This document shows, piece after piece, positions 1 through 8,794 of a DNA stretch of 64,000 nt. A program made the position numbers and the translations under genes. Source of the stretch: Geodermatophilus sabuli (GTDB taxonomy: Bacteria; Actinomycetota; Actinomycetes; Mycobacteriales; Geodermatophilaceae); assembly GCF_900215145.1 (NCBI RefSeq), contig NZ_OBDO01000011.1:124001-188000 (forward strand). The letters run 5' to 3'. How positions within the stretch are numbered: position 1 is the stretch's first letter; every line of letters starts with the position of its first letter. The notes below the pieces were generated by a model, which saw only the letters and a list, made by a program, of their open reading frames with translations, did no database searches and was not told the DNA's origin.

Positions 1-1051
1 GACCTGAGGCGTCGCGGTGCAGGTCCAGGTCCTCGGCGGAGGGGTAGTGGTCCGGGTCGTGGTCGGCGGAGGCCAGGGCGACCAGCACCACCTCGCCGGC
101 CGGGATGGGGACGCCGCCGATCTCGACGTCCTCGGTGGTGTGGCGGAACGTGGCCAGGTTGACCGGGCCGTCGAACCGCAGGAACTCCTCCACGGCCCGG
201 GGGACGAGCTCCGGGTCGGCACGCAGCTCCGCGAGCCGGTCGGGACGACGGAGGAGTGCCAGCACGCCGTTGCCGATGAGGTTGACCGTCGTCTCGTGGC
301 CGGCCACCAACAGCAGGAACGCCATGGCCACCGTCTCGTCGGCCGAGAGCTGGTCGGCGTCGGCCGAGGCGGCCACGATCGCGGACAGCATGTCGTCCGC
401 CGGTCTGGCCCGCTTCTCGGCGACCAGGGCGGTGAGGTACTGCGCCATCGCCGCCCCCGCGGCCGTGCGTGCGGCAGCGTCGCCGTCGGACGACAGGAGC
501 GTGTTGGACCACCTCCGGAACGTCCCGCGCTCGGCGTCGGGCACCCCCAGCAGGTCGCAGATCACGCTCATGGGCAGCGGGAAGGCGAAGGCGTCGAGCA
601 GGTCGACCTCGGGGGGACCGGCGGCCATGCGGTCGGCGAGCTCGGTGGCGATCGCCTCGATCCGCGGCCGCATGCCGGCGATGGCGCGCATCGTGAAGGC
701 CCGGCTCACCAGCTTGCGCAGCCGGGTGTGGTCGGGCGGGTCGGAGCTGAGCATGTGCCGGCTGAGTTCCTGGGCGAACACGGTCCGGCGCTCGGCGGGC
801 AGCGGGTGCCGTTCCAGCACCCGGGCGAACCCGGCCGCGTCCTTCGCCAGCCGGGGGTCGTTGAGCGCTGCCCGCGCATCGTCGTAGCGGGTGACCAGCC
901 AGACCGGGAGGCCCACCGGGGTCCGCCCCCGCGCGACCGGGTCCTCGGCGCGGAGCCGCGCGTACAGGGCGTACGGATCGGCGAAGAAGGCCGCGTCGAG
1001 CTCCACCACCGTGCCCGCGGTCCGTGCGGCACCCGACCGGCCGTGTTCCAT
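1..1051 (-). CDS. Cytochrome P450, 3' end cut by window edge
   Basis: The reverse strand from ATG 1051 reads about 350 residues of a soluble bacterial P450 (CYP) monooxygenase, which would activate O2 on a heme with ferredoxin as electron donor. Seen directly: an N-terminal FADPYALYARLR stretch typical of actinobacterial CYPs, the substrate-contact segment SSDPPDHTRLRKLVSRAF, the I-helix oxygen-activation motif AGHETT, and the K-helix ExxR (EEFLR). The heme-ligand Cys loop lies beyond the window start, so the gene is partial. No ferredoxin or redox partner is visible on this side. The substrate cannot be inferred. Confidence 0.93.
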   Translation of the reverse strand, partial: MEHGRSGAARTAGTVVELDAAFFADPYALYARLRAEDPVARGRTPVGLPVWLVTRYDDARAALNDPRLAKDAAGFARVLERHPLPAERRTVFAQELSRHMLSSDPPDHTRLRKLVSRAFTMRAIAGMRPRIEAIATELADRMAAGPPEVDLLDAFAFPLPMSVICDLLGVPDAERGTFRRWSNTLLSSDGDAAARTAAGAAMAQYLTALVAEKRARPADDMLSAIVAASADADQLSADETVAMAFLLLVAGHETTVNLIGNGVLALLRRPDRLAELRADPELVPRAVEEFLRFDGPVNLATFRHTTEDVEIGGVPIPAGEVVLVALASADHDPDHYPSAEDLDLHRDASG

Positions 1052-1195
1052 CGTGCGAGGTTCCCCCCGGGTCCGCCGACGGCACAACCCCCGTGGGAGC
1101 GGCTCCGGTCCGCCGGGCGTGAGGGGCGATCGGCGGTCGCCGGGTGCGGGTCCGGAGTAGCGTCCGGACCGCTGCGCCGGTGACGACGGCGGGAG

Positions 1196-3922
1196 ATGGT
1201 CGTGGGGACGACGTCGCAGGTGGGCGGTCGAGGAGAGGACACGCCCCCGCTCGTCGTCGGGCTCCGGGACGTCGACGCCGGCGCCGGCGAGCGCGTCGGG
1301 GGCAAGGCCGCGAACCTGGGCGAGCTGATCGGCGCGGGCCTGCCGGTGCCGGACGGCTTCTGCGTGACCACCGACGCGTACCGCGACCTGGCCGCCGCGG
1401 CGGACCTCACCGACGTCATCGACGCGTTGGCCGACACCGCGGCGGACGACCTGGTCCGGTCCGCTGAGCTGGCCCGGCGAGCGCGGGACCGGATCGTGTC
1501 CACCCCGGTGCCCGCACACGTGGCGCAGGCGGTGACCGCGGCCTACCGGGAGCTCGGCGGGTCGACGGTGGTCGCCGTCCGCTCCTCGGCGACGGCCGAG
1601 GACCTGCCCTTCGCCAGCGCCGCCGGCCAGCAGGACACCTTCCTGGGGGTGGTGGGCGCGGATGCCGTCCTCGACGCGGTCCACCGGTGCTGGGCGTCCC
1701 TCTGGACCGACCGGGCCGTCGTCTACCGGGTCCGCAACGGGATCGACCACGCGACCACGCGCCTCGCCGTCGTGGTGCAGCGGATGGTGGACTCCGCGGT
1801 TGCGGGCGTGCTGTTCACGGTCAACCCGGTGACCGGACGGCGCGGGGAGACCGTTGTCGACGCCAGCCCCGGCCTCGGCGAGGCCGTCGTCAGCGGCGCG
1901 GTCAACCCCGACCACTTCGTCCTCGACAGCCGGACCGGCGCCGTGCTGGAGCGACGTCTGGGGGACAAGCGCCTCGTCGTCCGGGCCCGCGCGGGCGGCG
2001 GGACGGAGACCGTCCCCCAGCCGGCATCCGAGGTCGCCTGCCTGTCCGACGACCAGCTCCGCGCGCTGGTCCGGCTCGGCGCCCGCGTGCAGCAGCACTA
2101 CGGGCAGCCGCAGGACACCGAGTGGGCCATCGACGGGGCCGGCGCCCTCTGGCTCACGCAGGCCCGGCCGGTCACCACCCTGTTCCCGCTCCTGGACGGC
2201 GACCCGGCGGGGGACGGGATCCGCGTCTTCTTCTGCTTCAGCCTGGCGCAGGGGCTGACCCGTCCCCTGACCCCCCTGGGGGTGTCCGCGATCCGGCTGA
2301 TCGGCTCCTCCATCGCCCGCCTCTACGGCCGCCCGCCGGCGGACCCGGTGGCCGGGCCACCCGCGATCCGGGAGGCCGCCGGGCGGCTGTTCTTCGACGT
2401 CACACCGATCCTGCGCAGCTCCGCCGGACGGGCGGTGGTCCCCCGGGTGCTCGACGTCATGGAGGCCCGCTCGGCCACGGTGCTGCGCGGGCTGTTCGGC
2501 GATCCCCGGCTCTCCGTCGTGCACCCGTCGTGGGCGCCGGTCGTCCGGCGGCTCGCGGAGGTGGCGGCACGCTCCGGGATCCCGCTCCAGGTGGTGCAGG
2601 CGGTGGCCCGGCCGGCAGCGGCACGGCGTCGCCTCGACCGTCTCGGCGCGGGGCTGCGGGCCCGTCCGGTGCCGCCCGCGTCCGCGACTCCGGCCCGACG
2701 TCTGGAGTTCGTCGTCGGGCTCCTCGGCGAGGCCGCGGTCCGGATCGTCCCGCGGGTGGCGCCGCCCGCGGCCACCGGGTTCGCCATGCTGTGGCTGGCC
2801 GGGCGGCTGCTCGGGGCCGACGCCCGGCCCGGGGACCTGGCGACCGTCCTGCGCGGTCTCCCGCACAACGTGACGACGGAGATGGACCTCGCGCTGTGGA
2901 GCGTGGCGACCGCGGTCCGGGCCGACGAGGCCGCCGCGGCGGCGGTGCGATCGGCGTCGGCCGCGGAGCTGGCCGAGCGCTACCGGACCGGGACGCTGCC
3001 CCGCGTCCTGCAGGACCGGCTGCGGGACTTCCTCGACCGCTACGGCCACCGCGCCGTCGCCGAGATCGACGTCGGCCTGCCCCGCTGGGCCGAGGACCCC
3101 GCCCACGTGATCGGCGTCCTCGGCAACTACCTGCGGCTCGACGACCCGGACCGGGCTCCGGACCGGGTGTTCGACCGCGGCGCCGCGGAGGCCCGGGCCA
3201 TGGTGTCGACGCTGACGGAGCGGGCCCTGCGGCGTGGCCGGCTGCGGGGGAGGGCCGTGGGCTTCGCCCTGGACCGGGCCCGGCAGCTCGCGGGGATCCG
3301 CGAGCTGCCCAAGTACCTCATCGTGCAGGTCCTCGCCCAGGCCAGGCGCGAGCTCCTGGCGATCGGGGCGGAGCTGGCCGCCGCGGGCCGCCTCGCGGAC
3401 GCGGCGGACGTGTCTTTCCTCGACCCGCGCGAGGTCGCGGCCGCCCTCGACGGCCGCGACGTGCGGGACGTCGTCGCCGGCCGGCGCGCGGGCTACGACC
3501 GGGAGATGAGGCGTCGGCACGTGCCCCGCGTGCTGCTCAGCGACGGCACCGAGCCGGAGGCGCGCGCAGGGACCCCGCCGGCGGCGGACGGTGCCCTCGT
3601 GGGCACCCCGGCATCCGCCGGGACCGCCACCGGCCCGGCGCGCGTCGTGCTCGACCCCGTGGGTGCGCACCTCGTCCCGGGCGAGGTCCTCGTCGCGCCG
3701 TCCACCGACCCCGGCTGGACCCCGCTCTTCCTCACCGCCGGTGCGCTGGTCATGGAGATGGGCGGGGCGAACTCCCACGGCGCGGTGGTCGCCCGCGAGT
3801 ACGGCATCCCGGCGGTGGTCGGCGTACCGGATGCCACCGGCCGGATCGCGACCGGCCAGCAGCTCACCGTGGACGGCACGCGCGGCCTGGTCTCGGCCGT
3901 CGACGGAGAGCTCCAGGGCTGA
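1196..3922 (+). CDS. Rifampin phosphotransferase-like / PEP synthase-like dikinase
   Basis: 908-residue three-domain phosphotransferase. The N-terminal PPDK ATP-grasp region carries VGGKAANLGELIGAGLPVPDG and AVRSSATAEDLPFASAAGQ. The middle domain contains RYGHRAVAEIDVGLPRW, very like the GHRGPGEID signature of rifampin phosphotransferases. The C-terminus is the swivelling phosphohistidine domain, with GGANSHGAVVAREYGIPA supplying the catalytic His. The protein ends just after this domain and lacks the C-terminal PEP-binding TIM barrel of true PpsA. That is the Rph architecture (ATP + acceptor + H2O to phospho-acceptor + AMP + Pi). Whether the acceptor is a rifamycin is not shown. ATG 1196 follows a GGGAG, and a TAGCGT -10-like element lies at 1158. 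Confidence 0.82.
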   Translation: MVVGTTSQVGGRGEDTPPLVVGLRDVDAGAGERVGGKAANLGELIGAGLPVPDGFCVTTDAYRDLAAAADLTDVIDALADTAADDLVRSAELARRARDRIVSTPVPAHVAQAVTAAYRELGGSTVVAVRSSATAEDLPFASAAGQQDTFLGVVGADAVLDAVHRCWASLWTDRAVVYRVRNGIDHATTRLAVVVQRMVDSAVAGVLFTVNPVTGRRGETVVDASPGLGEAVVSGAVNPDHFVLDSRTGAVLERRLGDKRLVVRARAGGGTETVPQPASEVACLSDDQLRALVRLGARVQQHYGQPQDTEWAIDGAGALWLTQARPVTTLFPLLDGDPAGDGIRVFFCFSLAQGLTRPLTPLGVSAIRLIGSSIARLYGRPPADPVAGPPAIREAAGRLFFDVTPILRSSAGRAVVPRVLDVMEARSATVLRGLFGDPRLSVVHPSWAPVVRRLAEVAARSGIPLQVVQAVARPAAARRRLDRLGAGLRARPVPPASATPARRLEFVVGLLGEAAVRIVPRVAPPAATGFAMLWLAGRLLGADARPGDLATVLRGLPHNVTTEMDLALWSVATAVRADEAAAAAVRSASAAELAERYRTGTLPRVLQDRLRDFLDRYGHRAVAEIDVGLPRWAEDPAHVIGVLGNYLRLDDPDRAPDRVFDRGAAEARAMVSTLTERALRRGRLRGRAVGFALDRARQLAGIRELPKYLIVQVLAQARRELLAIGAELAAAGRLADAADVSFLDPREVAAALDGRDVRDVVAGRRAGYDREMRRRHVPRVLLSDGTEPEARAGTPPAADGALVGTPASAGTATGPARVVLDPVGAHLVPGEVLVAPSTDPGWTPLFLTAGALVMEMGGANSHGAVVAREYGIPAVVGVPDATGRIATGQQLTVDGTRGLVSAVDGELQG

Positions 3923-3977
3923 GCGCCGGCGCCCCCGGGACGGGCCGGACGCACGCCTCGAGGGCCCGGCGGCACCG

Positions 3978-5549
3978 CTATCCCGCGTACCCGTGCCGCA
4001 TGTCCTCGACGATCCGCGGCTGGTCCAGGGTCGAGGGCGGGAGCGCCTGGGGGCCGCGGTCGGCGGAGAACACCCCGGAGGCCCGCAGCACCGCCGGGTC
4101 GAGGAACCGCAACGAGGGGGCCTGCGGCGACAGGCCCAGGTCGGGCGCCGCGTCGCCGGCCCGCGCCAGCGCGAAGCCCCAGTCGCCGAAGCTCGGCACG
4201 TGCACGTGGTACGGCGTCGCGCGCAGCCCGGCGGACTCCAGCGTGCTGACCGTGCGCCAGTAGGCGGTCGGCGTGGAGTAGGGGCTGCCGGCCTGCACCG
4301 TCACCAGCCCGCCGGGTGCCAGCACGCCGGACAGGAGCCCGTAGAACTCCGTCGAGTACAGCCGGCCGAGGACGGGCGTGTCCGGGTCGGGCATGTCGAC
4401 GACGACGGCGTCGAAGTCCCGCCCGGTGGGCCGGCGGAGCCAGCGGAACGCGTCGTCGACGACGACGTCGACCCGCGGGTCGTCCAGGGCGCGGTCGTTG
4501 AGGCCGGCCAGCCGGGTGCGCGCCAGCTCGACGACGGCCGGGTCGAGCTCCACCTGCACGACCTGCCGGACCGACGGGTGGCGGAGCACCTCCCGCGCGG
4601 CCAGCCCGTCGCCGCCGCCCAGGATGAGCACCCGCGCCGGGTCGCGGGCCAGCGCGGGGTGGACCAGGGCCTCGGTGTAGCGGTGCTCGTCGGTGCTGGC
4701 GAACTGCAGGTCGCCGTCGAGGAACAGCCGGAGGTCGCCGGCCCGCTCGGTCACCACGATCTCCTGGTGGTCCGAGCGCACGGCGGCGACGATCGGGTCG
4801 GAGTAGAGCCGCTGGCGTGCCGTCACCTCGACGTCCTGCGCCCGCACGAGCAGCACCCCCAGCACGGCGGCCGCCGCGAGCAGCGCCGCGGTGGCCGCCC
4901 GGCGGGACCGCGCGCTGAGCTGCCGCCGCAGGAGGAACCCGGCGACGACGGCCGCGGCCACGAGGTTGACCACGCCGGTGAGGGCCGCGCCGCGGATCTG
5001 CCCGGCGAGCGGCAGCAGGACGAACGGCCAGACCAGCCCGCCGAGCAGGGCCCCGGCGTAGTCCGCCGCGTTGAGGTCGGCCAGCAGCTTGCCCGTGCCC
5101 TCCGCGTCGATGCCGGTGCGGCCCGACTGCAGCAGGGTCATGAGCAGCGGCACCTCGGCGCCCACCAGGACGCCCAGCACCCCCGTGGCGACGAGCAGGA
5201 CCGCGGTGCTGGTCCCGTAGAAGGAGAAGGTGACGTAGAGCGTGACGGCACTGAGGCCGCCCGCGACGCCGAGAACGATCTCCACGGCGACGAAGGTGGC
5301 GGCCGCGTGCCCGAGGAACGGCTTGACCAGCAGCGCCCCGGCACCCAACGCCGCGACGAAGCCGGCGACGATCAGCGACGTCTGCCTGATCCCGCCACCG
5401 ACGAGGCTCGCCGACAGCGTCAGCAGGACCAGTTCGTAGACCAGGCCGCAGGCCGCGCACACCGCGACGGCGGCCAGCAGCAGCGGGCGGGCGCGCAGCG
5501 GGAGAGGGGTGCCCGTGGCGGCCCGGGCCCCGGCCGTCGATGCGGTCAC
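3978..5549 (-). CDS. Membrane-anchored spermidine synthase-like aminopropyltransferase
   Basis: 523 residues. The N-terminal half is about seven hydrophobic segments (residues ~20-230). The C-terminal half is a spermidine-synthase/methyltransferase Rossmann domain, with ILGGGDGLAAREVLRHP (motif I), VVQVELDPAVVELAR, VVDDAFRWLRR and VVVDMPDPDTPVLGRLYSTEFY. This membrane-SpeE architecture is common in actinobacteria, and the actual acceptor is generally unknown. It is the last gene of the DUF4178-DUF2617-DUF4247-DUF350 operon, its start lying 4 bp after the DUF350 stop. That suggests it acts on the same envelope-linked process rather than in bulk polyamine synthesis. No speD or speB gene is visible nearby. 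Confidence 0.85.
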   Translation of the reverse strand: MTASTAGARAATGTPLPLRARPLLLAAVAVCAACGLVYELVLLTLSASLVGGGIRQTSLIVAGFVAALGAGALLVKPFLGHAAATFVAVEIVLGVAGGLSAVTLYVTFSFYGTSTAVLLVATGVLGVLVGAEVPLLMTLLQSGRTGIDAEGTGKLLADLNAADYAGALLGGLVWPFVLLPLAGQIRGAALTGVVNLVAAAVVAGFLLRRQLSARSRRAATAALLAAAAVLGVLLVRAQDVEVTARQRLYSDPIVAAVRSDHQEIVVTERAGDLRLFLDGDLQFASTDEHRYTEALVHPALARDPARVLILGGGDGLAAREVLRHPSVRQVVQVELDPAVVELARTRLAGLNDRALDDPRVDVVVDDAFRWLRRPTGRDFDAVVVDMPDPDTPVLGRLYSTEFYGLLSGVLAPGGLVTVQAGSPYSTPTAYWRTVSTLESAGLRATPYHVHVPSFGDWGFALARAGDAAPDLGLSPQAPSLRFLDPAVLRASGVFSADRGPQALPPSTLDQPRIVEDMRHGYAG

Positions 5550-5553
5550 CGGA

Positions 5554-6018
5554 TCAGGACAGCGCGGCGGCGTTCACCGCGCCGATCGCCACCAGGCTGC
5601 TGGCCACCGCCCACGCGGTGCCGGTCATGTGGGGCGTGTTGACGACGTCGCGCAGGTGGCCCGGCACGACGACGTCGAGCAGCCGCAGCGCCAGCGCCTG
5701 CAGCACGACGCCGAGCAGCCCGTAGACCGCCGAGTCGACCAGGCCCTGGGCGAGGCGGTCGGCGCTGGTCATGATCGCCGTCACCACGATGATCGCCAGC
5801 GCCAGGTGGTTGCCCGCGAGCAGGATGGCGGCGTTCGGGTTGTGGTCGACGTAGACCTGGGTGCGCAGGTTCCCGGGGGTGAGCAGGTCCAGGGCGAGGA
5901 AGCCCACGGTCAGCACGGCGAGCCCGACGATGAAGAACAGCAGGGTCGCCACCACGCCCTGGGCGAGCAGGCCGCCGTCGACCGAGCCGAACTGCAGCGC
6001 ATGGGTTGTCGCGCTCAC
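5554..6018 (-). CDS. DUF350 (YjfL-type) membrane protein
   Basis: 154 residues, nearly all hydrophobic, forming four predicted TM helices (about 15-40, 62-85, 92-112, 130-152). The DUF350 hallmarks are present: a LALDLLTPGNL loop after helix 1 and an NPNAAILLAGNHLALAIIVV helix 2. The function of DUF350 is not established. From memory, members recur beside PspA/YjfC-type, DUF4178 and SpeE-like genes in envelope-related clusters. Here it sits between the lipoprotein DUF4247 (46 bp upstream) and the membrane SpeE (4 bp downstream), consistent with co-translation. Confidence 0.85.
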   Translation of the reverse strand: MSATTHALQFGSVDGGLLAQGVVATLLFFIVGLAVLTVGFLALDLLTPGNLRTQVYVDHNPNAAILLAGNHLALAIIVVTAIMTSADRLAQGLVDSAVYGLLGVVLQALALRLLDVVVPGHLRDVVNTPHMTGTAWAVASSLVAIGAVNAAALS

Positions 6019-6064
6019 GTGTCACTCCTGGGGACGGGGATCGGGGGAGAGGGTGGCGATGACG

Positions 6065-6469
6065 TCACTTGCCGTCGCCCGGGCCGCTCCCGGCGCCGCC
6101 TCCGGCGGGGGAGCCGGGCCGGAACCCGGGGCCGAGGAAGACGAAGGCGCCGCGACTGTAGCGGCCGTCGACGTCCTCGACCTGCACGGTGCTGCCGCTC
6201 CCGGCCGGGCTCACGATGACGATGTCGTCGTCGTAGCGCAGGTACTCGTTGCCGCCGTCGGCCGCGCGCTCGGCGGGCGGCACCGCGTCGACGATCGCCG
6301 TCGTGGTGGTGCCGACGGGGTCCGACGAGCTGTAGACGGCGGTGTCCCCGGTGGAGGTCTGCAGGGAGTAGGTGTCGCGGAGGAAGTCCCGGACCTGGTT
6401 GCCGCTGCCGCACGCGGCCAGCAGCAGGACCGCGGCCACGAGGACGGCGGTCCACCGGCGCGCGGTCAC
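6065..6469 (-). CDS. DUF4247 family lipoprotein
   Basis: 134 residues from GTG 6469. This start is chosen because it overlaps the upstream DUF2617 stop as GTGA and gives an ideal signal peptide: ARRW, a hydrophobic core, then the lipobox LLAAC with acylated Cys near residue 20. The mature part includes the DUF4247 block around NEYLRYDDDIVIVSPAG and a C-terminus rich in Gly/Pro/Ser. It would be anchored to the outer face of the cell membrane. Function is unknown. Gene order ties it to DUF2617, DUF350 and DUF4178. Confidence 0.82.
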   Translation of the reverse strand: MTARRWTAVLVAAVLLLAACGSGNQVRDFLRDTYSLQTSTGDTAVYSSSDPVGTTTTAIVDAVPPAERAADGGNEYLRYDDDIVIVSPAGSGSTVQVEDVDGRYSRGAFVFLGPGFRPGSPAGGGAGSGPGDGK

Positions 6470-6975
6470 GGCGTCCACCGGCTGCGGGTCGTGACGATCT
6501 CGCCGGTGGCCCCGGCCGGGTACAGGTGCCAGGTCTGCCACGCCCAGCCGCCCTCGGCGAGGGCCGCGCCGGTCAGGGCGGTGAGGGCGCTGTCGGAGCC
6601 GGGGAACCGCCCGCACAGCCAGGCGGGGTCCTCCGCGGCGCGCGCCCGCAGGTCGCCGGCGGTGGCGTCGAGCTCGGCGCGGGACACCGCGGACACCGAC
6701 GACCTGATCTCGAAGCCGCCGGAGCGCAGGTGCCGGGGGAGCGCCGTGCCCCCGGCCGGCAGCGCGTCGCAGGACACCTGCTCGGTGAGCTCGTGCCCGG
6801 GGACGGTCGCGGTGACCACGTGCGAGGCGCCCAGCACCCCGAGGCGGAGCGTCCCCCCGTGCGTGGCCCGCAGCCGGACCTCGGCCAGCGCCGCCGGTGC
6901 GGGGGCGTGCAGCAGCAGACCGAGGGCGCCGGCGGTGACGTCGCGCGGCGGCACATCGAAGGAGAGCAGCGTCAT
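6466..6975 (-). CDS. DUF2617 family protein
   Basis: 169 residues starting MTLLSFDVPPRD, with no TM segment or signal peptide, so probably cytosolic. The Cys-x-x-Leu-Pro region (VSCDALPAGGTALPRHL) and the C-terminal LCGRFPGSDSALTAL and WQTWHLYP blocks are the conserved features of DUF2617, whose role is unknown. Its ATG overlaps the DUF4178 stop (ATGA) and its own stop overlaps the DUF4247 start (GTGA). The three are therefore translationally coupled. Confidence 0.8.
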   Translation of the reverse strand: MTLLSFDVPPRDVTAGALGLLLHAPAPAALAEVRLRATHGGTLRLGVLGASHVVTATVPGHELTEQVSCDALPAGGTALPRHLRSGGFEIRSSVSAVSRAELDATAGDLRARAAEDPAWLCGRFPGSDSALTALTGAALAEGGWAWQTWHLYPAGATGEIVTTRSRWTP

Positions 6976-7571
6976 GCCTCGGGGGTCCGGTGGTAGACGG
7001 TCAGCTCGCCGCGGGTCACCGCGCGCCCGGTCGAGACCTCCCAGGACTGGGTCGGCGCCCAGCGCTCGAAGGCGATGAGGCCGGTGCGGTCCCGGGTCGC
7101 GTAGTCCGCGTAGTCGACCGTCCCGCTGGCGGGAGTGCCGGTGGTGCCCTCCGCGGTGTAGGAGGCGCGGCCCCGCTCGAGCTGGTGGTGGACCCGGTCG
7201 TCGAGGACGACGTCCCCGTCCGGGGTGAGCCCGGTGCCCTCCCGGCGCATCCACAGCGTCATCTCGAGCTCGCCCTCGTCGTCCTCCACGGTGAGCCAGC
7301 GCCGTCCGGTGGAGCCGTCGAGCAGGTGCTCGCGCCAGGTCGTGCCGCCCTCCTCGAGCACGATGGTGCCGCGCACCACGTGGTCGATCCCGGCGTAGGT
7401 GATGACGTCGCCGACGCCGATCGCGTGGGGGTCGTAGACGTCCGGCTCGTCGGCCAGCGGGTCCACCCGGCGCGGGGTGGGCCGCCGCGCCAGGTTCCGC
7501 CGGCGCAGCACCAGGATGACGACGGCCAGCACGGCCAGGAGCGCCAGGAGGACGAGCAGCACCTCGGTCAT
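6972..7571 (-). CDS. DUF4178 protein with N-terminal membrane anchor
   Basis: 199 residues. One N-terminal TM helix (about residues 3-23) is followed by an RRR positive stretch, placing the rest in the cytoplasm. The DUF4178 domain covers roughly 45-195: IGVGDVITYAGIDHVVRGT, WREHLLDG, RRWLTVEDDEGELEMTLW and FERWAPTQSWEVSTGRAV. This is the first gene of the five-gene minus-strand operon. Its promoter must lie in the 163 bp shared with the divergent K+ channel. The function of DUF4178 is not known. Confidence 0.83.
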   Translation of the reverse strand: MTEVLLVLLALLAVLAVVILVLRRRNLARRPTPRRVDPLADEPDVYDPHAIGVGDVITYAGIDHVVRGTIVLEEGGTTWREHLLDGSTGRRWLTVEDDEGELEMTLWMRREGTGLTPDGDVVLDDRVHHQLERGRASYTAEGTTGTPASGTVDYADYATRDRTGLIAFERWAPTQSWEVSTGRAVTRGELTVYHRTPEA

Positions 7572-7734
7572 GGGGCCGCCTTCCTGCGGAGGGGTCGAGG
7601 CCTGGCCGACCGTATCCCGACAACCCGGCCCGGGGGCCGAACGGGTGCCTGACCAGCACCGGACCGCCCGGGTCGCCGGAGCCGGCGCGCGCGAGCGGTA
7701 GCTTGCGGTGCCGCCATGATCCTCGGGAGGGCGT

Positions 7735-8766
7735 GTGCTGTTCTTCATCGGTCGCCTGGCGCGGCTGCTGCGGCTGCGGCTGCGCGGGTGGCGGTTGCCA
7801 CTGACCGTGGCGGTCGGGGTGTTCCTGACCAGCTGGCTGGCCATGGCCCTCGTCGAGCCGCGGGGCAGCGAGATCGTCGCGCCGGGGAACTACTGGTGGT
7901 ACTTCGTCGTCACGGCGGCCACCGTGGGCTACGGCGACCTCTTCCCCGTCTCGGCCGGCGGCCGGGCGGTCGGCCTGTACGTCATCGTGGGTGGCATCGT
8001 CACGCTGACGTTGCTGTTCACCCAGCTGGCCGAGGCGCTGCAGTCGGTGCGGGGCAGGCGGCTCAGAGGAGGGGTGACCCTGGACCTGGACGACCACGTG
8101 GTCCTCCTCGGCTACCTCCCGGGGCGGACCGAGCGGATCGTGGCGGAGTTGACCGCGGAGGGCCGGCAGCAGGTGGCCCTGTGCGCCTGGGACGAGGTCG
8201 CGGAGAACCCGATGCCCCATCAGGACGCGGTGCACTTCGTCCGCGGCGACCTCGCCGACGCCGACGTGCTGCACCGGGCCGGGATCGGACGGGCCCGGAC
8301 CGCCGTCGTCGACGCCCGGGACGACAACGAGGCCCTCGCCGTCGCGGTGGCCGTGGACCACGCCAACCCGCGGGTCCACCTGGTGGTCGCGGTGCGCGAC
8401 CTCCGGCGCCGGGAGAACCTCCGCTACGTCAACCCGGACGTGCAGGTGGTGCAGTGGCACATGCCCTTCCTGCTGACCGAGGAGGCCAACGACCCGGGCA
8501 TCACCGAGATCTACAACGAGCTGATGACCGAGGGCGGCTCCGGCAACACCTACTCCGTGCGGGTCCCGGCCGGCTGGCCGCCGGTCGCCTTCGGTGAGGT
8601 GCAGAGCCGCTTCGGCCGCGAGTTCGGGGCCACCGTGCTGGCCGTCCGTTCCGACGACGAGTTGGTGGTGAGCCCGCCGTGGGACCGGCCGGTGCCGCCA
8701 GGGGCCACGCTCTACTACGTCGCGCGGCGGCGGATCGACGCCGACCGCCTGACCGCCGGACGCTGA
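7735..8766 (+). CDS. Two-TM potassium channel with C-terminal RCK/TrkA-N domain
   Basis: 343 residues from GTG 7735, preceded by GGGAGGG. TM1 spans about 20-42, followed by a pore loop with the K+ selectivity filter TVGYGD (residues ~63-68) and an inner helix at about 82-105. The cytosolic RCK domain begins near residue 118 (DDHVVLLGYLPGRTERIV), with a slightly degenerate Rossmann glycine motif. A second lobe contains VPPGATLYYVARRRI. A GGTAGCTTGC -10-like element sits at about 7696. The gene diverges from the DUF4178 operon, and the shared promoter region suggests a common envelope or ion-homeostasis role (inference). Confidence 0.9.
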   Translation: MLFFIGRLARLLRLRLRGWRLPLTVAVGVFLTSWLAMALVEPRGSEIVAPGNYWWYFVVTAATVGYGDLFPVSAGGRAVGLYVIVGGIVTLTLLFTQLAEALQSVRGRRLRGGVTLDLDDHVVLLGYLPGRTERIVAELTAEGRQQVALCAWDEVAENPMPHQDAVHFVRGDLADADVLHRAGIGRARTAVVDARDDNEALAVAVAVDHANPRVHLVVAVRDLRRRENLRYVNPDVQVVQWHMPFLLTEEANDPGITEIYNELMTEGGSGNTYSVRVPAGWPPVAFGEVQSRFGREFGATVLAVRSDDELVVSPPWDRPVPPGATLYYVARRRIDADRLTAGR

Positions 8767-8794
8767 GAGCGGTCCCGCCGGCCGCCCCGTCCGG

